Shown here: positions 37,446 through 46,197 of the stretch, piece by piece
How positions within the stretch are numbered: the first letter of the stretch is position 1
Layout: every line of letters starts with the position of its first letter
Origin: Lactonifactor longoviformis DSM 17459
GTDB taxonomy: Bacteria > Bacillota > Clostridia > Lachnospirales > Lachnospiraceae
DNA: 64,000 nt
Direction of reading: 5' to 3'
Assembly (NCBI RefSeq): GCF_900129135.1
Contig: NZ_FQVI01000009.1
Coordinates: 94,234 to 158,233, forward strand
Program-made: the position numbers and the translations under genes
The notes under the pieces: generated by a model
Database searches by the model: none
What the model was told of the DNA's origin: nothing
Seen by the model: only the letters and a program-made list of their open reading frames with translations

Positions 37446-37501
37446 CTCTATCTATTCTCCTTTTATAAAAATTATACCCTCAAGTAACTCACAAGTATAG
37501 G

Positions 37502-38257
37502 TTAATCATTAATTTTACGTCCGTCCCACCTGGAAAACCAGAGTACTCCCGCAAGCAGGGACAGGATGGTAAATCCTACGCATACTGCAGCGGCAGTCTT
37601 TCCCCGGACTTCAGAGATAGGATCTAGTATGCCCAGATATTTCTGCAGATACAGACCCGGAAACCTGGAAATCCACGCACACGGCACATACACCCAGATA
37701 TAAGTCCCCAATCCGGTAAGCAGAAGGGCAGACACCAGGCTTTCCATGATCCCCAGTCCTACAGAAATTCCTTTGCCAAACCGCAGACTTAGAAACAAAT
37801 GCCAAGTGTATAATGAAATACTGCTCACAAACAGCACCATCCCCGCCATCCAGTAAACCCAAAACCCTGCCTCAGTCCTTCCCAGCAGACAGATATTTCC
37901 GGCTCCGAACATTGCGCTGGCCATGAATATTGCTGCCGCTTCAAACACAAGGAGCTGCAGCAGTTTACTGATGAAAGACACTGCCCTGCAGGGGACGGAA
38001 AGCATATTCTGCAGGCCCCCGGAAGCAGTTTCCTGTTCTACAGCTATCGCGGAAAACACCCCCAGAAGAATGGGAAGAGCAACTCCCAAAACCTGAAAAT
38101 AGGCCTCTAACTTAGAGACAGGATTCCAGGGCGCAAAGGCGTAATATGTCAAAAAGACAGCTGCTGTTCCTGCCGGAACCAAGCCATGTGCCCGCCGTAC
38201 TCCCAGCCGCCTTGTTTTCATTACATCAGCTTTTATATACCGAACCAGCTGTCTCAT
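37502..38257 (-). CDS. ABC-2 permease, lantibiotic-immunity (LanG/MutG) type
   Basis: 251-aa membrane protein with about six helices. The longer ORF reading (to 38458) is not used: the ATG at 38257 overlaps the previous permease stop in an ATGA and starts MRQLVRYIKADVMKTRRL, the family start. It pairs with the neighbouring permease as the membrane part of an exporter that clears lantibiotic or bacitracin-like peptides from the membrane. There is no lantibiotic biosynthesis gene nearby. Confidence 0.82.
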   Translation of the reverse strand: MRQLVRYIKADVMKTRRLGVRRAHGLVPAGTAAVFLTYYAFAPWNPVSKLEAYFQVLGVALPILLGVFSAIAVEQETASGGLQNMLSVPCRAVSFISKLLQLLVFEAAAIFMASAMFGAGNICLLGRTEAGFWVYWMAGMVLFVSSISLYTWHLFLSLRFGKGISVGLGIMESLVSALLLTGLGTYIWVYVPCAWISRFPGLYLQKYLGILDPISEVRGKTAAAVCVGFTILSLLAGVLWFSRWDGRKIND

Positions 38258-38991
38258 GCTTCTCCCTCCCTTCCAGCAAACCATCGGACTGTAAAAAAGG
38301 TCAGGACCACAAGCCACAGGAGTGATAGAAGAACGCCGGGAACGATCACACCCATACCTGAGAGCGGGCTTCCTTTTGGAACGGGCAGGCCGTTGGGCTG
38401 AATTCCCAGCACCGGGCACATCAGGCGCACAGGAATAGCGGAAGGACAAATCCACCAAATCTTTGTATCCGCAAGAGCGGCAACTCCCCCTGCAGACAGT
38501 GCCATGCTGAAAAAAACACAGGCGAACAGCCCAAACCTTGCACTCAAAAACAAATAAAGCGGTATTGCCCAGAGATAGGATATGCTAAGCAGCAGAGCTC
38601 CAAAAATGCCTTCCTCAGGAGATATTGTGGTTCCAAATACCATTCCTCCCACAAGTGTACCCCCAAAAATAAGGATGTTTGACAGGAGAAGACATACACT
38701 GCAGTATATTATTTTTCCCATCCAGCCGGCCTCTGCCGGAATACCAAGTGACAGCATCGTACTGAAGTTGAGTTCTTTGTCCTTCTGTATGCACAGGTAA
38801 CAGAGTACAGCCATCATACCAGGAAGCAGCATAGTATACCACCAATTCCATGTACCGGCGGGGAGGGCATTCTCAATACCGCCTGTCAGAGACAGTACGA
38901 GGAGAAGAGTTATCGCCGGAGTCACCGCCGGCAGTTTGCTGCCAATGGTATGCTTTAATTTCAGGTGTTCTGTTTTTGTCAACCTCCACAT
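38254..38991 (-). CDS. ABC-2 permease, lantibiotic-immunity (LanE/MutE) type
   Basis: 245-aa protein with six predicted transmembrane helices. It begins MWRLTKTEHLKLKHTIGSKLPAVTPAITLLL and includes the paired Gly-rich helix GALLLSISYLWAIPLYLFLSA. It is 1 bp downstream of the ATPase gene and overlaps the second permease. The two permeases are distinct rather than duplicates, as in LanE/LanG. Confidence 0.82.
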   Translation of the reverse strand: MWRLTKTEHLKLKHTIGSKLPAVTPAITLLLVLSLTGGIENALPAGTWNWWYTMLLPGMMAVLCYLCIQKDKELNFSTMLSLGIPAEAGWMGKIIYCSVCLLLSNILIFGGTLVGGMVFGTTISPEEGIFGALLLSISYLWAIPLYLFLSARFGLFACVFFSMALSAGGVAALADTKIWWICPSAIPVRLMCPVLGIQPNGLPVPKGSPLSGMGVIVPGVLLSLLWLVVLTFFTVRWFAGREGEA

Positions 38992-38992
38992 A

Positions 38993-39697
38993 TTATACGC
39001 CCCCCCTCCTATTTTCCTTCACCACTTCCATAAACAAGCCCTCAAGATTCTCCCCCGGCTGAATCCTTCCGCTGTAACCCAGCACGCCCCCGGCCATAAT
39101 CCCAATATGGTCTGCTGTCTGCACTACCTCCGAGAGGATATGGCTGGATAATATGACTGTGATTCCTTTCTCCGGAAAGGAAGTAATCAGCCCTCTGAGC
39201 TCCTGGATTCCTATGGGATCCAGACCGTTTGTCGGCTCGTCTAAAATCAGTAACTTGGGGTCATTTAAAAGAGCAAGGGCAATCCCCAGACGCTGTTTCA
39301 TTCCCAGTGAAAAATGTCCTGCCCTTTTCTTTCCTGTATTATCAAGTTCTACGATATGCAGCACTGGGGCGATACAAGTGTCAGGCAATCCCAAAATTGT
39401 TGTCCTGACCTTCAGGTTTTCCCATGCTGTAAGATTTTGGTACACAGGGGGCGTCTCAATCAGAGATCCTATCTGGCCCAGATCCTTTCTGCTCCAGGGA
39501 TGACCGCGGAACAATATATCCCCCTCACTCGGGTGAAGTATCCCTGCAATCATCTTCAGCACCGTTGACTTTCCAGCCCCGTTCGGCCCCAGGAGACCAT
39601 AGATAGAGTTTTCCTGTATTTTCAGGGATAGGTGGTCCACCGCGGTCTGCTGCCCAAAGCGCTTCGTCAGATTTCTGGTTTCTAAAATTTCCCTCAT
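38993..39697 (-). CDS. ABC transporter ATPase, lantibiotic-immunity (LanF/BcrA) type
   Basis: 234-aa ATPase. Walker A GPNGAGKST lies near residues 35-43, the signature HFSLGMKQRLGIALAL near 130, Walker B LLILDEPTNGLDP, and the switch His in LSSH. The ATG at 39697 follows GGAGG at 10 bases; an ATG at 39712 lies inside that site's leader and is not favoured. It is first gene of the five-gene ABC-TCS operon and is divergent from a HAD hydrolase. Confidence 0.92.
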   Translation of the reverse strand: MREILETRNLTKRFGQQTAVDHLSLKIQENSIYGLLGPNGAGKSTVLKMIAGILHPSEGDILFRGHPWSRKDLGQIGSLIETPPVYQNLTAWENLKVRTTILGLPDTCIAPVLHIVELDNTGKKRAGHFSLGMKQRLGIALALLNDPKLLILDEPTNGLDPIGIQELRGLITSFPEKGITVILSSHILSEVVQTADHIGIMAGGVLGYSGRIQPGENLEGLFMEVVKENRRGGV

Positions 39698-39847
39698 AAT
39701 AAAATCCTCCATTCACTGTCTAACTTCAAATATAAACATAACAGTTAAATATGAAGAAATGCTGAAGACAGAATCCCTTTTTCTTCCCGGCCGCTTATGG
39801 TATACTATGCAATAAACTTATCAATCAAATTTAAGCGAGGTACATAC

Positions 39848-40540
39848 ATGAATAAGGCTATTTTCTGGGACTTTGACGGAACATTAGTCCACTCTCAGCA
39901 CCTTTGGAGCAATGCGATCTATGAAACTCTGCTTCACTATATTCCTGACACGCCGGTAACTTTTGAGGAGATACGGGCTATGACCTTTGATCTCTATCCC
40001 TGGGATACCCCGGATGCGGATTTTACACAGATCACAGGAAGCCGCTGGTGGAAGCACATGGAAAGAAGGTTCTCTGATAAGTATGTAGAGGCAGGGGTTC
40101 CTTTGGATACTGCACAGCAGGCAAGTACCCACATCAGGGAAAAGATCCTTCAAAAAGAAAAATACCATCTGTATGAGGACACGCTTTCTGTCCTTGATGC
40201 CTGCCGGATGCTGGGGTATCGCAATTACATCTTATCCAATAATTATCCGGAACTGCCGGAAATGGCCAAAGCTCTGGGACTTACCTCTTTTTTTGACGGC
40301 ATTATCGTCTCAGGGCTGGTGGGATATGACAAACCCAGAAGGGAAATCTTTCAGATTGCCCTAGAGACTGCTGACTTTCCCGAAGTCTGCTATATGGTAG
40401 GGGATAACCCTGTTGCTGATATACAAGGCGCACGCCAGATGAAGATTCCCGGCATACTGGTCCACCGGGGAGAACACCCGGATGCGGACCATTGCCTGGA
40501 CACCCTCACCCAGCTCCTATCCATTCCCGGTTTCCGGTAA
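39848..40540 (+). CDS. HAD-superfamily hydrolase (subfamily IA)
   Basis: 230-aa phosphatase-like protein. Motif I is FWDFDGTLVHS at the N terminus, motif II is in ILSNN, motif III Lys in YDKPRREIF, and motif IV in MVGDNPVADIQGA. The ATG at 39848 follows GCGAGG; the upstream ATG at 39797 has no site. It is monocistronic and divergent from the LanFEG-like operon. Substrate unknown. Confidence 0.9.
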   Translation: MNKAIFWDFDGTLVHSQHLWSNAIYETLLHYIPDTPVTFEEIRAMTFDLYPWDTPDADFTQITGSRWWKHMERRFSDKYVEAGVPLDTAQQASTHIREKILQKEKYHLYEDTLSVLDACRMLGYRNYILSNNYPELPEMAKALGLTSFFDGIIVSGLVGYDKPRREIFQIALETADFPEVCYMVGDNPVADIQGARQMKIPGILVHRGEHPDADHCLDTLTQLLSIPGFR

Positions 40541-40544
40541 CAAA

Positions 40545-40588
40545 AAAATACGGCCAGACCCGACGTTTTGGCGGTCTTGCCGTATTTT
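40545..40588. terminator. Bidirectional terminator
   Basis: Arms AAAATACGGC and GCCGTATTTT with additional pairing inside (AGACC/GGTCT), between convergent HAD and MtaA-like genes. Confidence 0.9.
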
Positions 40589-40601
40589 ATAGGTACATCT
40601 T

Positions 40602-41627
40602 CTATTTATGGATCTTACTGTACTCTTTTACCGCATCCACAATAGCAATAAGATTTTGGTTCGGCGTGAGCACAGGCACTGCGCATTCCGGGGAGATCAG
40701 TACGATGCCTGTATCCAGAAGATCAAACACCTGCTTTTTTATCTCCTCCGGCGTGCCTTTGAACAGAAGCTTCGGATTGTTCACTCCCCCTGTAAGCAAT
40801 ATCTTATCCCCGGCGAGCTTCAGCATTTCCCCGGCATCATTTCGGGAATCAAAATGAAAGGCTTCAAATCCTGATTCGCTGATGAGGGCAATGCGGTCTA
40901 AGGTCTTTCCGCAGGCATGCATAATCACAGGGCCTGATTTTTTCAGCCACCCATGATTTATCCGCTTATGGATTGGCAGCAGGAACTCTTCATAGGCTTT
41001 GGGGCTGCAGAGATCCCCGCTCACGTGATCGCCCCACAGGATAATATCCGCGCCGGCTTCAAACTGGGCTTCCGCAAACATGACAGAGACAGGGGCGAAC
41101 GCCTCCAGATAGGCAGACGCCTTCTCCGGGTCCAGAGCGGTTTCTAATAAAAACTGCTCGGTACCGCACATATTATAGGCCGTTGTCCATGGGCCAAATA
41201 CTTTTCCGATGATTGCCACTTCATCCCCATACCGTTTTTTCAGAAGACGAATGGCATCCAGCACTACCTTAACCGGCTGCCGGTCCAAAAAATCAGAGGG
41301 TATCTTTACTTGGGACGGATCCTTTATGGGATGGCGCCGTATCACAGGCATGGCATCCCCTTTTCCCCACTCCACCTCTGCACCTAAGGCTGCGGCGGAG
41401 TGCACAACGCTGAACTTCGGCATAACGGAATCAAATCCCAGAAGTTCTCTTCCGGCAGCAGCCGCTAAAGCCATCTTTTCCCCGTCCAGATGCACATCAG
41501 GGAATTTTAAGCCGTATGCTCGCATACTGTCCATGGTAATTACTGACGTGGGGTTAATAACCGGTGCTCTGTCCACCGGCTTTCTTGCAAAAGCTGCCAT
41601 AACTCTTTCTTTTGATGTCATTTCCAT
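40602..41627 (-). CDS. Uroporphyrinogen decarboxylase family protein, MtaA-like corrinoid methyltransferase
   Basis: 341-aa TIM-barrel protein of the URO-D/MtaA/CmuA superfamily. The zinc-thiolate motif of MtaA-type methyltransferases, HxC...C, is present at His237, Cys239 and Cys315, arguing for methyl transfer rather than heme synthesis. No corrinoid protein or substrate methyltransferase partner is in the window. It is 97 bp downstream of a TRAP transporter, so it may act on a methylated or carboxylated imported compound. The role is inferred. Confidence 0.85.
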   Translation of the reverse strand: MEMTSKERVMAAFARKPVDRAPVINPTSVITMDSMRAYGLKFPDVHLDGEKMALAAAAGRELLGFDSVMPKFSVVHSAAALGAEVEWGKGDAMPVIRRHPIKDPSQVKIPSDFLDRQPVKVVLDAIRLLKKRYGDEVAIIGKVFGPWTTAYNMCGTEQFLLETALDPEKASAYLEAFAPVSVMFAEAQFEAGADIILWGDHVSGDLCSPKAYEEFLLPIHKRINHGWLKKSGPVIMHACGKTLDRIALISESGFEAFHFDSRNDAGEMLKLAGDKILLTGGVNNPKLLFKGTPEEIKKQVFDLLDTGIVLISPECAVPVLTPNQNLIAIVDAVKEYSKIHK

Positions 41628-41724
41628 ATAACTGATTCCTCCTTGCTGTTTCTTTCCTCCTGTTAGCAGACATTCCTCTGCCGCCGCCCCGGATAGCAGA
41701 CTGCGGCCAAAAGCAGTCTGTGCT

Positions 41725-43008
41725 TTATGCGGGCATCAGGATGCCGGGCAGCCATGTTACAAGCTCCGGTACCAGTGCAATAATAAAGGTTAATACGCTG
41801 AGCACCAGGACATACGGCCAGACCAGTCTCATAACCTCTCCGATTCTAGCCTTCGCAAGGCTGGAGGAGATAAAAAGAAGTATCCCCACCGGAGGTGTCA
41901 CTGCCCCGATAAGCAGAGTAACCACTGTGATAACGCCAAAATGTACCGGGCTGAACCCGTAAGCGGCTGCCATGGGGGCAAGAACAGGCACCATGATGAT
42001 CAAAGCTGCGTTGGATTCCATAAAAAGGCCGATGATAAGCAAAAATACTACAATGATAATGATAAAGATATTAGGATCTGCAGTGATCCCATGGAGTACA
42101 GCTCCAATCTGTGCAGGGAAATTATTAATGGTTAAAAGCCAGCCGAAGACAGAGGCGATACCAATGATCAGCATAGGGATTGTGGTGGCAACCGCTGCCT
42201 TATACAGAATGTCTTTGATGTCCCGAAGCTTGATATTCCCGCTGGCAAATCCCACGATAAATGCGTACGCGGACGCAATAGCCCCTGCCTCTGTAGGCGT
42301 AAAAATGCCGGAAAGAAGACCTACGATAATTATAACAGGCATCAAGAGCGCCCAGAACGCATCCTTAAAGGCAATCCAGATTTCTTTCATGCTGGAACGC
42401 CGGTGGGTGGGATAACCCCTTTTCGCCGCCACATAATAGGAAAGAGCCATCAGGGAAATTCCAAACATGAGTCCCGGTATGATGCCTCCGATAAACATCT
42501 GTCCCACGGATACACTTGTCATAGAGCCATAGATTACCATCATGATACTCGGCGGGATGATAGGCCCGATGGTAGACGCAGAGGCCAGTACTGCCACCGC
42601 ATAATCTTTGTCATATCCCTCATCCAGCATGGAGGGAATGAGAATGGAGCCAATGGCTGAACAGTCTGCGGACGCTGATCCGGACACCCCTGCCATAAGC
42701 ATACTGGATAAAATGGTAACCTGCGCATGGCTTCCCTTAAAATGTCCCACCAGCGCAGATGAGAACCGTACCAGCTTCTTCGTGATCCCTCCCCGGGTCA
42801 TCACCTCCCCCGCCAGAATAAAGAGAGGCACTGCCATCATGGAGAAGGAATCCAGCATTACAAAGATTCGCTGAGGCGCCACGATTCCCGGCAGATTTCC
42901 CTGTACCAGCAGAGCGATGATAGAAGACGCTCCGATGGCCACGGCAATCGGCATTCCCGTAAACATCAGTACGAAAAACAGAATAATTAATACAAGTATT
43001 ACCTTCAT
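41725..43008 (-). CDS. dctM: TRAP transporter large permease (DctM)
   Basis: 427-aa membrane protein of the ion-transporter family with about 12 helices. The opening ILVLIILFFVLMFTGMPIAVAIG and the motifs AGVSGSASADCSAIGSILIPSM and STIGPIIPPSIMMVIYG are characteristic. It moves a dicarboxylate or related acid using the Na+ gradient. It starts 2 bp after dctQ. Confidence 0.96.
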   Translation of the reverse strand: MKVILVLIILFFVLMFTGMPIAVAIGASSIIALLVQGNLPGIVAPQRIFVMLDSFSMMAVPLFILAGEVMTRGGITKKLVRFSSALVGHFKGSHAQVTILSSMLMAGVSGSASADCSAIGSILIPSMLDEGYDKDYAVAVLASASTIGPIIPPSIMMVIYGSMTSVSVGQMFIGGIIPGLMFGISLMALSYYVAAKRGYPTHRRSSMKEIWIAFKDAFWALLMPVIIIVGLLSGIFTPTEAGAIASAYAFIVGFASGNIKLRDIKDILYKAAVATTIPMLIIGIASVFGWLLTINNFPAQIGAVLHGITADPNIFIIIIVVFLLIIGLFMESNAALIIMVPVLAPMAAAYGFSPVHFGVITVVTLLIGAVTPPVGILLFISSSLAKARIGEVMRLVWPYVLVLSVLTFIIALVPELVTWLPGILMPA

Positions 43009-43010
43009 AT

Positions 43011-43532
43011 TTATGCCTCCTCTTCGGGTACCGGGACCTCAATGTGAAAGCAGATTTCATAGAGTATGCAGGCCCCAAACACAAAGGAACAGAGATACCC
43101 GAGAAACATTCCAAGATAGGGAATTCCAATGGGTATGCGCATGGCTGGAGTGGGGGTAAAAAATGTCTGTCCCATCAATATGGCCGTATAAATCCCCAGG
43201 TATCCCATAACCCCCATAATGACCAGCGCATAGAAGGCTTTTACCCATTTCTGCACAGGCGCGGGAAGCTTGGAGGAGAGAAAATCGATTCCGATATGCT
43301 GGTCATGCTTCAGTGCAATGGAACTGGCCATCATGATAGCAAAGATTCCAAGATATCTGGCAATCTCCTCTGTCCAGAGGAGCGGTTTGTTGAATACATA
43401 CCGAAAGAGCACCTGAAGCAGGGTAGCTGCCAGTATTCCCAGAAAGGTAACTGCGGAAATCCATTCTATAATTTTCTCAAGGATATAGATAAACCGAAAA
43501 TAGATTCTGTGCGGAATTGCTTTTTTATCCAT
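43011..43532 (-). CDS. dctQ: TRAP transporter small permease (DctQ)
   Basis: 173-aa four-helix membrane protein. The DctQ motif LLWTEEIARYLGIFAIMMASSIALKHDQHIGIDFL is present. It bridges the receptor DctP and DctM. It lies between their genes at 18 and 2 bp. Confidence 0.94.
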   Translation of the reverse strand: MDKKAIPHRIYFRFIYILEKIIEWISAVTFLGILAATLLQVLFRYVFNKPLLWTEEIARYLGIFAIMMASSIALKHDQHIGIDFLSSKLPAPVQKWVKAFYALVIMGVMGYLGIYTAILMGQTFFTPTPAMRIPIGIPYLGMFLGYLCSFVFGACILYEICFHIEVPVPEEEA

Positions 43533-43550
43533 ATGTATACCTCATCTGCT

Positions 43551-44633
43551 TTACTCTTTCAGCTTTTGAATACTGTCCATAAACTCCTGGGCATTTAGTT
43601 CCTTTACATATTTTTCCTGCACGGAGGCACAGGCATCCATAAGCGGCTGGCGGTCGATTTCGTTCAGTTCACATCCGGAATCCACCATTGCCTGCAGGGC
43701 GGCCTCGTCTGCCTCCAGGAATTTTTCCCATTCAAAGTCTGTGGCCTCCTTCATGGTATCCAGCATAATCTGCTGTACGTCCTCCGGAAGTGACTGGAAT
43801 TTCTGTTCATTGATGAGGGGACAGATGGTGCTGAAAATATGGTTGGTCCTTGCAATGTATTTGCCTACCTCATGGAATTTGCTGGTATACATGGGCTCTG
43901 CAGCCACCTCAACTCCCTCTACCACACCTGTCTGCATGGCAGTATACACTTCGCTGTAAGGGATAGGCGTAGGATTGGCTCCAAGCGCGGTGAACATATC
44001 AATATAGACCGGTGTCTCAGGCGCACGCATTTTGACTCCCTGAAAGTCTTCCAGCTTTTCAATTTTTTTGTTGGTGGTCATCATCACCCGGAACCCGGAA
44101 CACCATCCGGCCATCATGCGGATTCCGTTCTGTTCCAGCAGTTTGTCTGCCAGTATCTGACCCGGTTCTCCGTCCAGGCTGGCCCTGGCATGGTCATAAT
44201 CCTCAAATAAAAACGGCAGATCCAACAGCCCGAATTCCGGTGTTATATTCATAATGAGTGCGGATGTGTTCAGAGTCATATCAATAGTTCCCAGCTTTAG
44301 GCCTTCCAGCACATCTCTTTCCCCTCCCAGCTGGGCGGCAGGATAGACTTCAATCTTGACTCTCCCGTCTGTTCTCTCATAGATAAGGTCTGCATAATGC
44401 TTTATAGCAACATCATAAGCGCTGTCTATGGCTGTGTGGTGCGCCAGCTTTAGCACTACGGTATCTCCGGAGGCCGGCTTCTCCTTTTCTGCGGTTTCTT
44501 CTGTACCGCTGTCCTCTTTGTTTTCCTTTGTCTCTGTCTCCTGTTTCTCCGGTGCCTTATTGCAGCCTGCCAAAAAGCAGCTGCATGTCAAAATCGTACC
44601 CAATGTTAACGCAATTACCTTTTTCATCTTCAT
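43551..44633 (-). CDS. dctP: TRAP transporter substrate-binding lipoprotein (DctP)
   Basis: 360-aa extracytoplasmic receptor. The signal peptide ends in lipobox SCFLAGC, followed by an acidic Glu/Thr-rich linker to about residue 55. DctP motifs: VKIEVYPAAQLGGERDVLEGLKLGTIDM, FQGVKMRAPETPVYIDMFTALGANPTPIPYSEVYTAMQTGVVEG, with the ligand-carboxylate-binding Arg in MRAPE. It is first of the TRAP operon, below a CdaR-type regulator and a palindrome at 44764-44775. Confidence 0.95.
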   Translation of the reverse strand: MKMKKVIALTLGTILTCSCFLAGCNKAPEKQETETKENKEDSGTEETAEKEKPASGDTVVLKLAHHTAIDSAYDVAIKHYADLIYERTDGRVKIEVYPAAQLGGERDVLEGLKLGTIDMTLNTSALIMNITPEFGLLDLPFLFEDYDHARASLDGEPGQILADKLLEQNGIRMMAGWCSGFRVMMTTNKKIEKLEDFQGVKMRAPETPVYIDMFTALGANPTPIPYSEVYTAMQTGVVEGVEVAAEPMYTSKFHEVGKYIARTNHIFSTICPLINEQKFQSLPEDVQQIMLDTMKEATDFEWEKFLEADEAALQAMVDSGCELNEIDRQPLMDACASVQEKYVKELNAQEFMDSIQKLKE

Positions 44634-44763
44634 TTCTTACCTCTCCTTTCGTTCTAAGAGAACTCACCTCTCCTCTTCGCCCCCGCAGAAGAAGTGCGCA
44701 AAAATTGTTTTCTCTTTTATGAGTTTTGGTATTGTTATTGTATAATAATATGTTCCCCTAGGC

Positions 44764-44775
44764 TATCGCGCGATA
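44764..44775. promoter_or_regulatory. 12-bp perfect palindrome upstream of TRAP operon
   Basis: TATCGCGCGATA lies 131 bp upstream of dctP and 55 bp after the CdaR-type regulator gene. It is GC-rich in a very AT-rich gap, as an operator would be. No factor is known to bind it. Confidence 0.4.
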
Positions 44776-44829
44776 ACATAAAAATGTTTTCGTTTTTTGT
44801 GCTGTCAACATAAGAAATGAACCAAATAT

Positions 44830-45954
44830 CTATTTTTTATTGTTTTTCATAAAGTAATGAAGATATTCCAAGAATTCCCTGTCTGAAACCTGCTGCATAG
44901 GGTTTACTCCTAATAATTCTCTGATTTTATTAAAACGGAATACCAGGGTGTTTTTATGTACATAGAGTTCTTTGCTGCTAATATTAAAATTATAGTTGTT
45001 CTTTTGCAGGGTTTCTGTGAGCTCCAGGAAATTTTCCCTGGTTTTCTCATCCATCATATTTTCATATACTCCATAGATATCCCTGTATTCAACCATGGCG
45101 ATTAAACTTTTCATATATTCATTTACATGTTCGTAGAAGTAGGATACCTTTTCTTTTGTGTTGTTTTTCAGCCAGATACAATGCTGATAGCCTGTCCTGT
45201 ACTTTTCATACCTGTCCTGGAAGGTCCCGACACAAAACTGATATCCCGCACCTGCCATGTCCAGATAATTTTTACAATACGAGATATACTCCGTCACCGT
45301 CTCTTTATAACTGGATAAGCTCTCTGGCACAGGCTTAAAGCTCTTAAAGATCACCAGCTCCTTATCCCGAACTACTGATATAATATCCTGTCTGCTGTAC
45401 AACGCACTGTCTTTCAGTTTTCTCTGTACCGTTGGAACATCTGCCATATCGTCCAGCAGAAGGTAGACAGGAAGGCGGATATACTTTTCCTCCCATCCCA
45501 GGGTCGCTGCATCTTCCCGCAGCTTTTCTATATCTGCAACTTCATTCGTAAGTATTCCGTAGATAAAACGCTCCTTCATACTTTTTCTCTGTGCGCTCTG
45601 CCTGTGCTGCAATTCAAACTCATACATAGTCTCGATGGCAAACTGCATCACTTTACCTATCTCCCGGACTTTCGCAGGTTCACCTGTGACACCAATAGCG
45701 CCTATCCGTTTTCCCTTTTGAATCACCGGCAGCATCACCCCTGGACGCACCCCTAAATATTTTCCACCATCGGGAACCTCTATAATATCTTCATCCCCAT
45801 GGATAATCCAGTAGGCCACTTCATGAAAATCTCCAATCCGCTCTGCGTCTTTGCTGGCTATAATCACGCCTCTCTCATCCATAATATTAATATTATATTC
45901 CGTAGACTCCCCTGCCTTTTCAATAAACTTTTCTGCCAAAAAATTATCCAGCAA
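44830..45954 (-). CDS. CdaR-family sugar-diacid-type transcriptional regulator
   Basis: 374-aa regulator. The N-terminal diacid-recognition domain (FIEKAGESTEYNINIMDERGVIIASKDAERIGDFHEVA) is followed by a middle GGDEF-like region and a C-terminal PucR-type helix-turn-helix (LYVHKNTLVFRFNKIRELLG). CdaR relatives activate uptake and catabolism of sugar acids. It is immediately upstream of the TRAP operon on the same strand, so it likely controls it, pointing to a carboxylated substrate. Confidence 0.9.
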   Translation of the reverse strand: MLDNFLAEKFIEKAGESTEYNINIMDERGVIIASKDAERIGDFHEVAYWIIHGDEDIIEVPDGGKYLGVRPGVMLPVIQKGKRIGAIGVTGEPAKVREIGKVMQFAIETMYEFELQHRQSAQRKSMKERFIYGILTNEVADIEKLREDAATLGWEEKYIRLPVYLLLDDMADVPTVQRKLKDSALYSRQDIISVVRDKELVIFKSFKPVPESLSSYKETVTEYISYCKNYLDMAGAGYQFCVGTFQDRYEKYRTGYQHCIWLKNNTKEKVSYFYEHVNEYMKSLIAMVEYRDIYGVYENMMDEKTRENFLELTETLQKNNYNFNISSKELYVHKNTLVFRFNKIRELLGVNPMQQVSDREFLEYLHYFMKNNKK

Positions 45955-46197
45955 TGTAACATCTCCTTCATTTTACATTTTCTATCTATTTTAGTTCTTT
46001 TCATGATAACATTACACTTTTTTAATGTCTAGCAGATTATAAATCTGGCATTTTTTTACAGTATTTTCTGTTCCAGGAATACAATTTATCTATCAATATT
46101 TGGTTTCTTAACCCATGAGAATATTCCCTGGCTGTGATATACTCAACAAAATCAAATAGATCCATTACCCCCGCAGTGGATTCAAAAGGAGGACTCT

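Noticed and set aside
38258..38458. N-terminal extension of the second permease ORF
   Set aside because: It lies wholly inside the preceding permease gene in another frame; the ATGA overlap gives the natural start at 38257.
40602..41627. True uroporphyrinogen decarboxylase (HemE)
   Set aside because: It has the HxC...C zinc motif of MtaA-type methyltransferases and no heme genes nearby.
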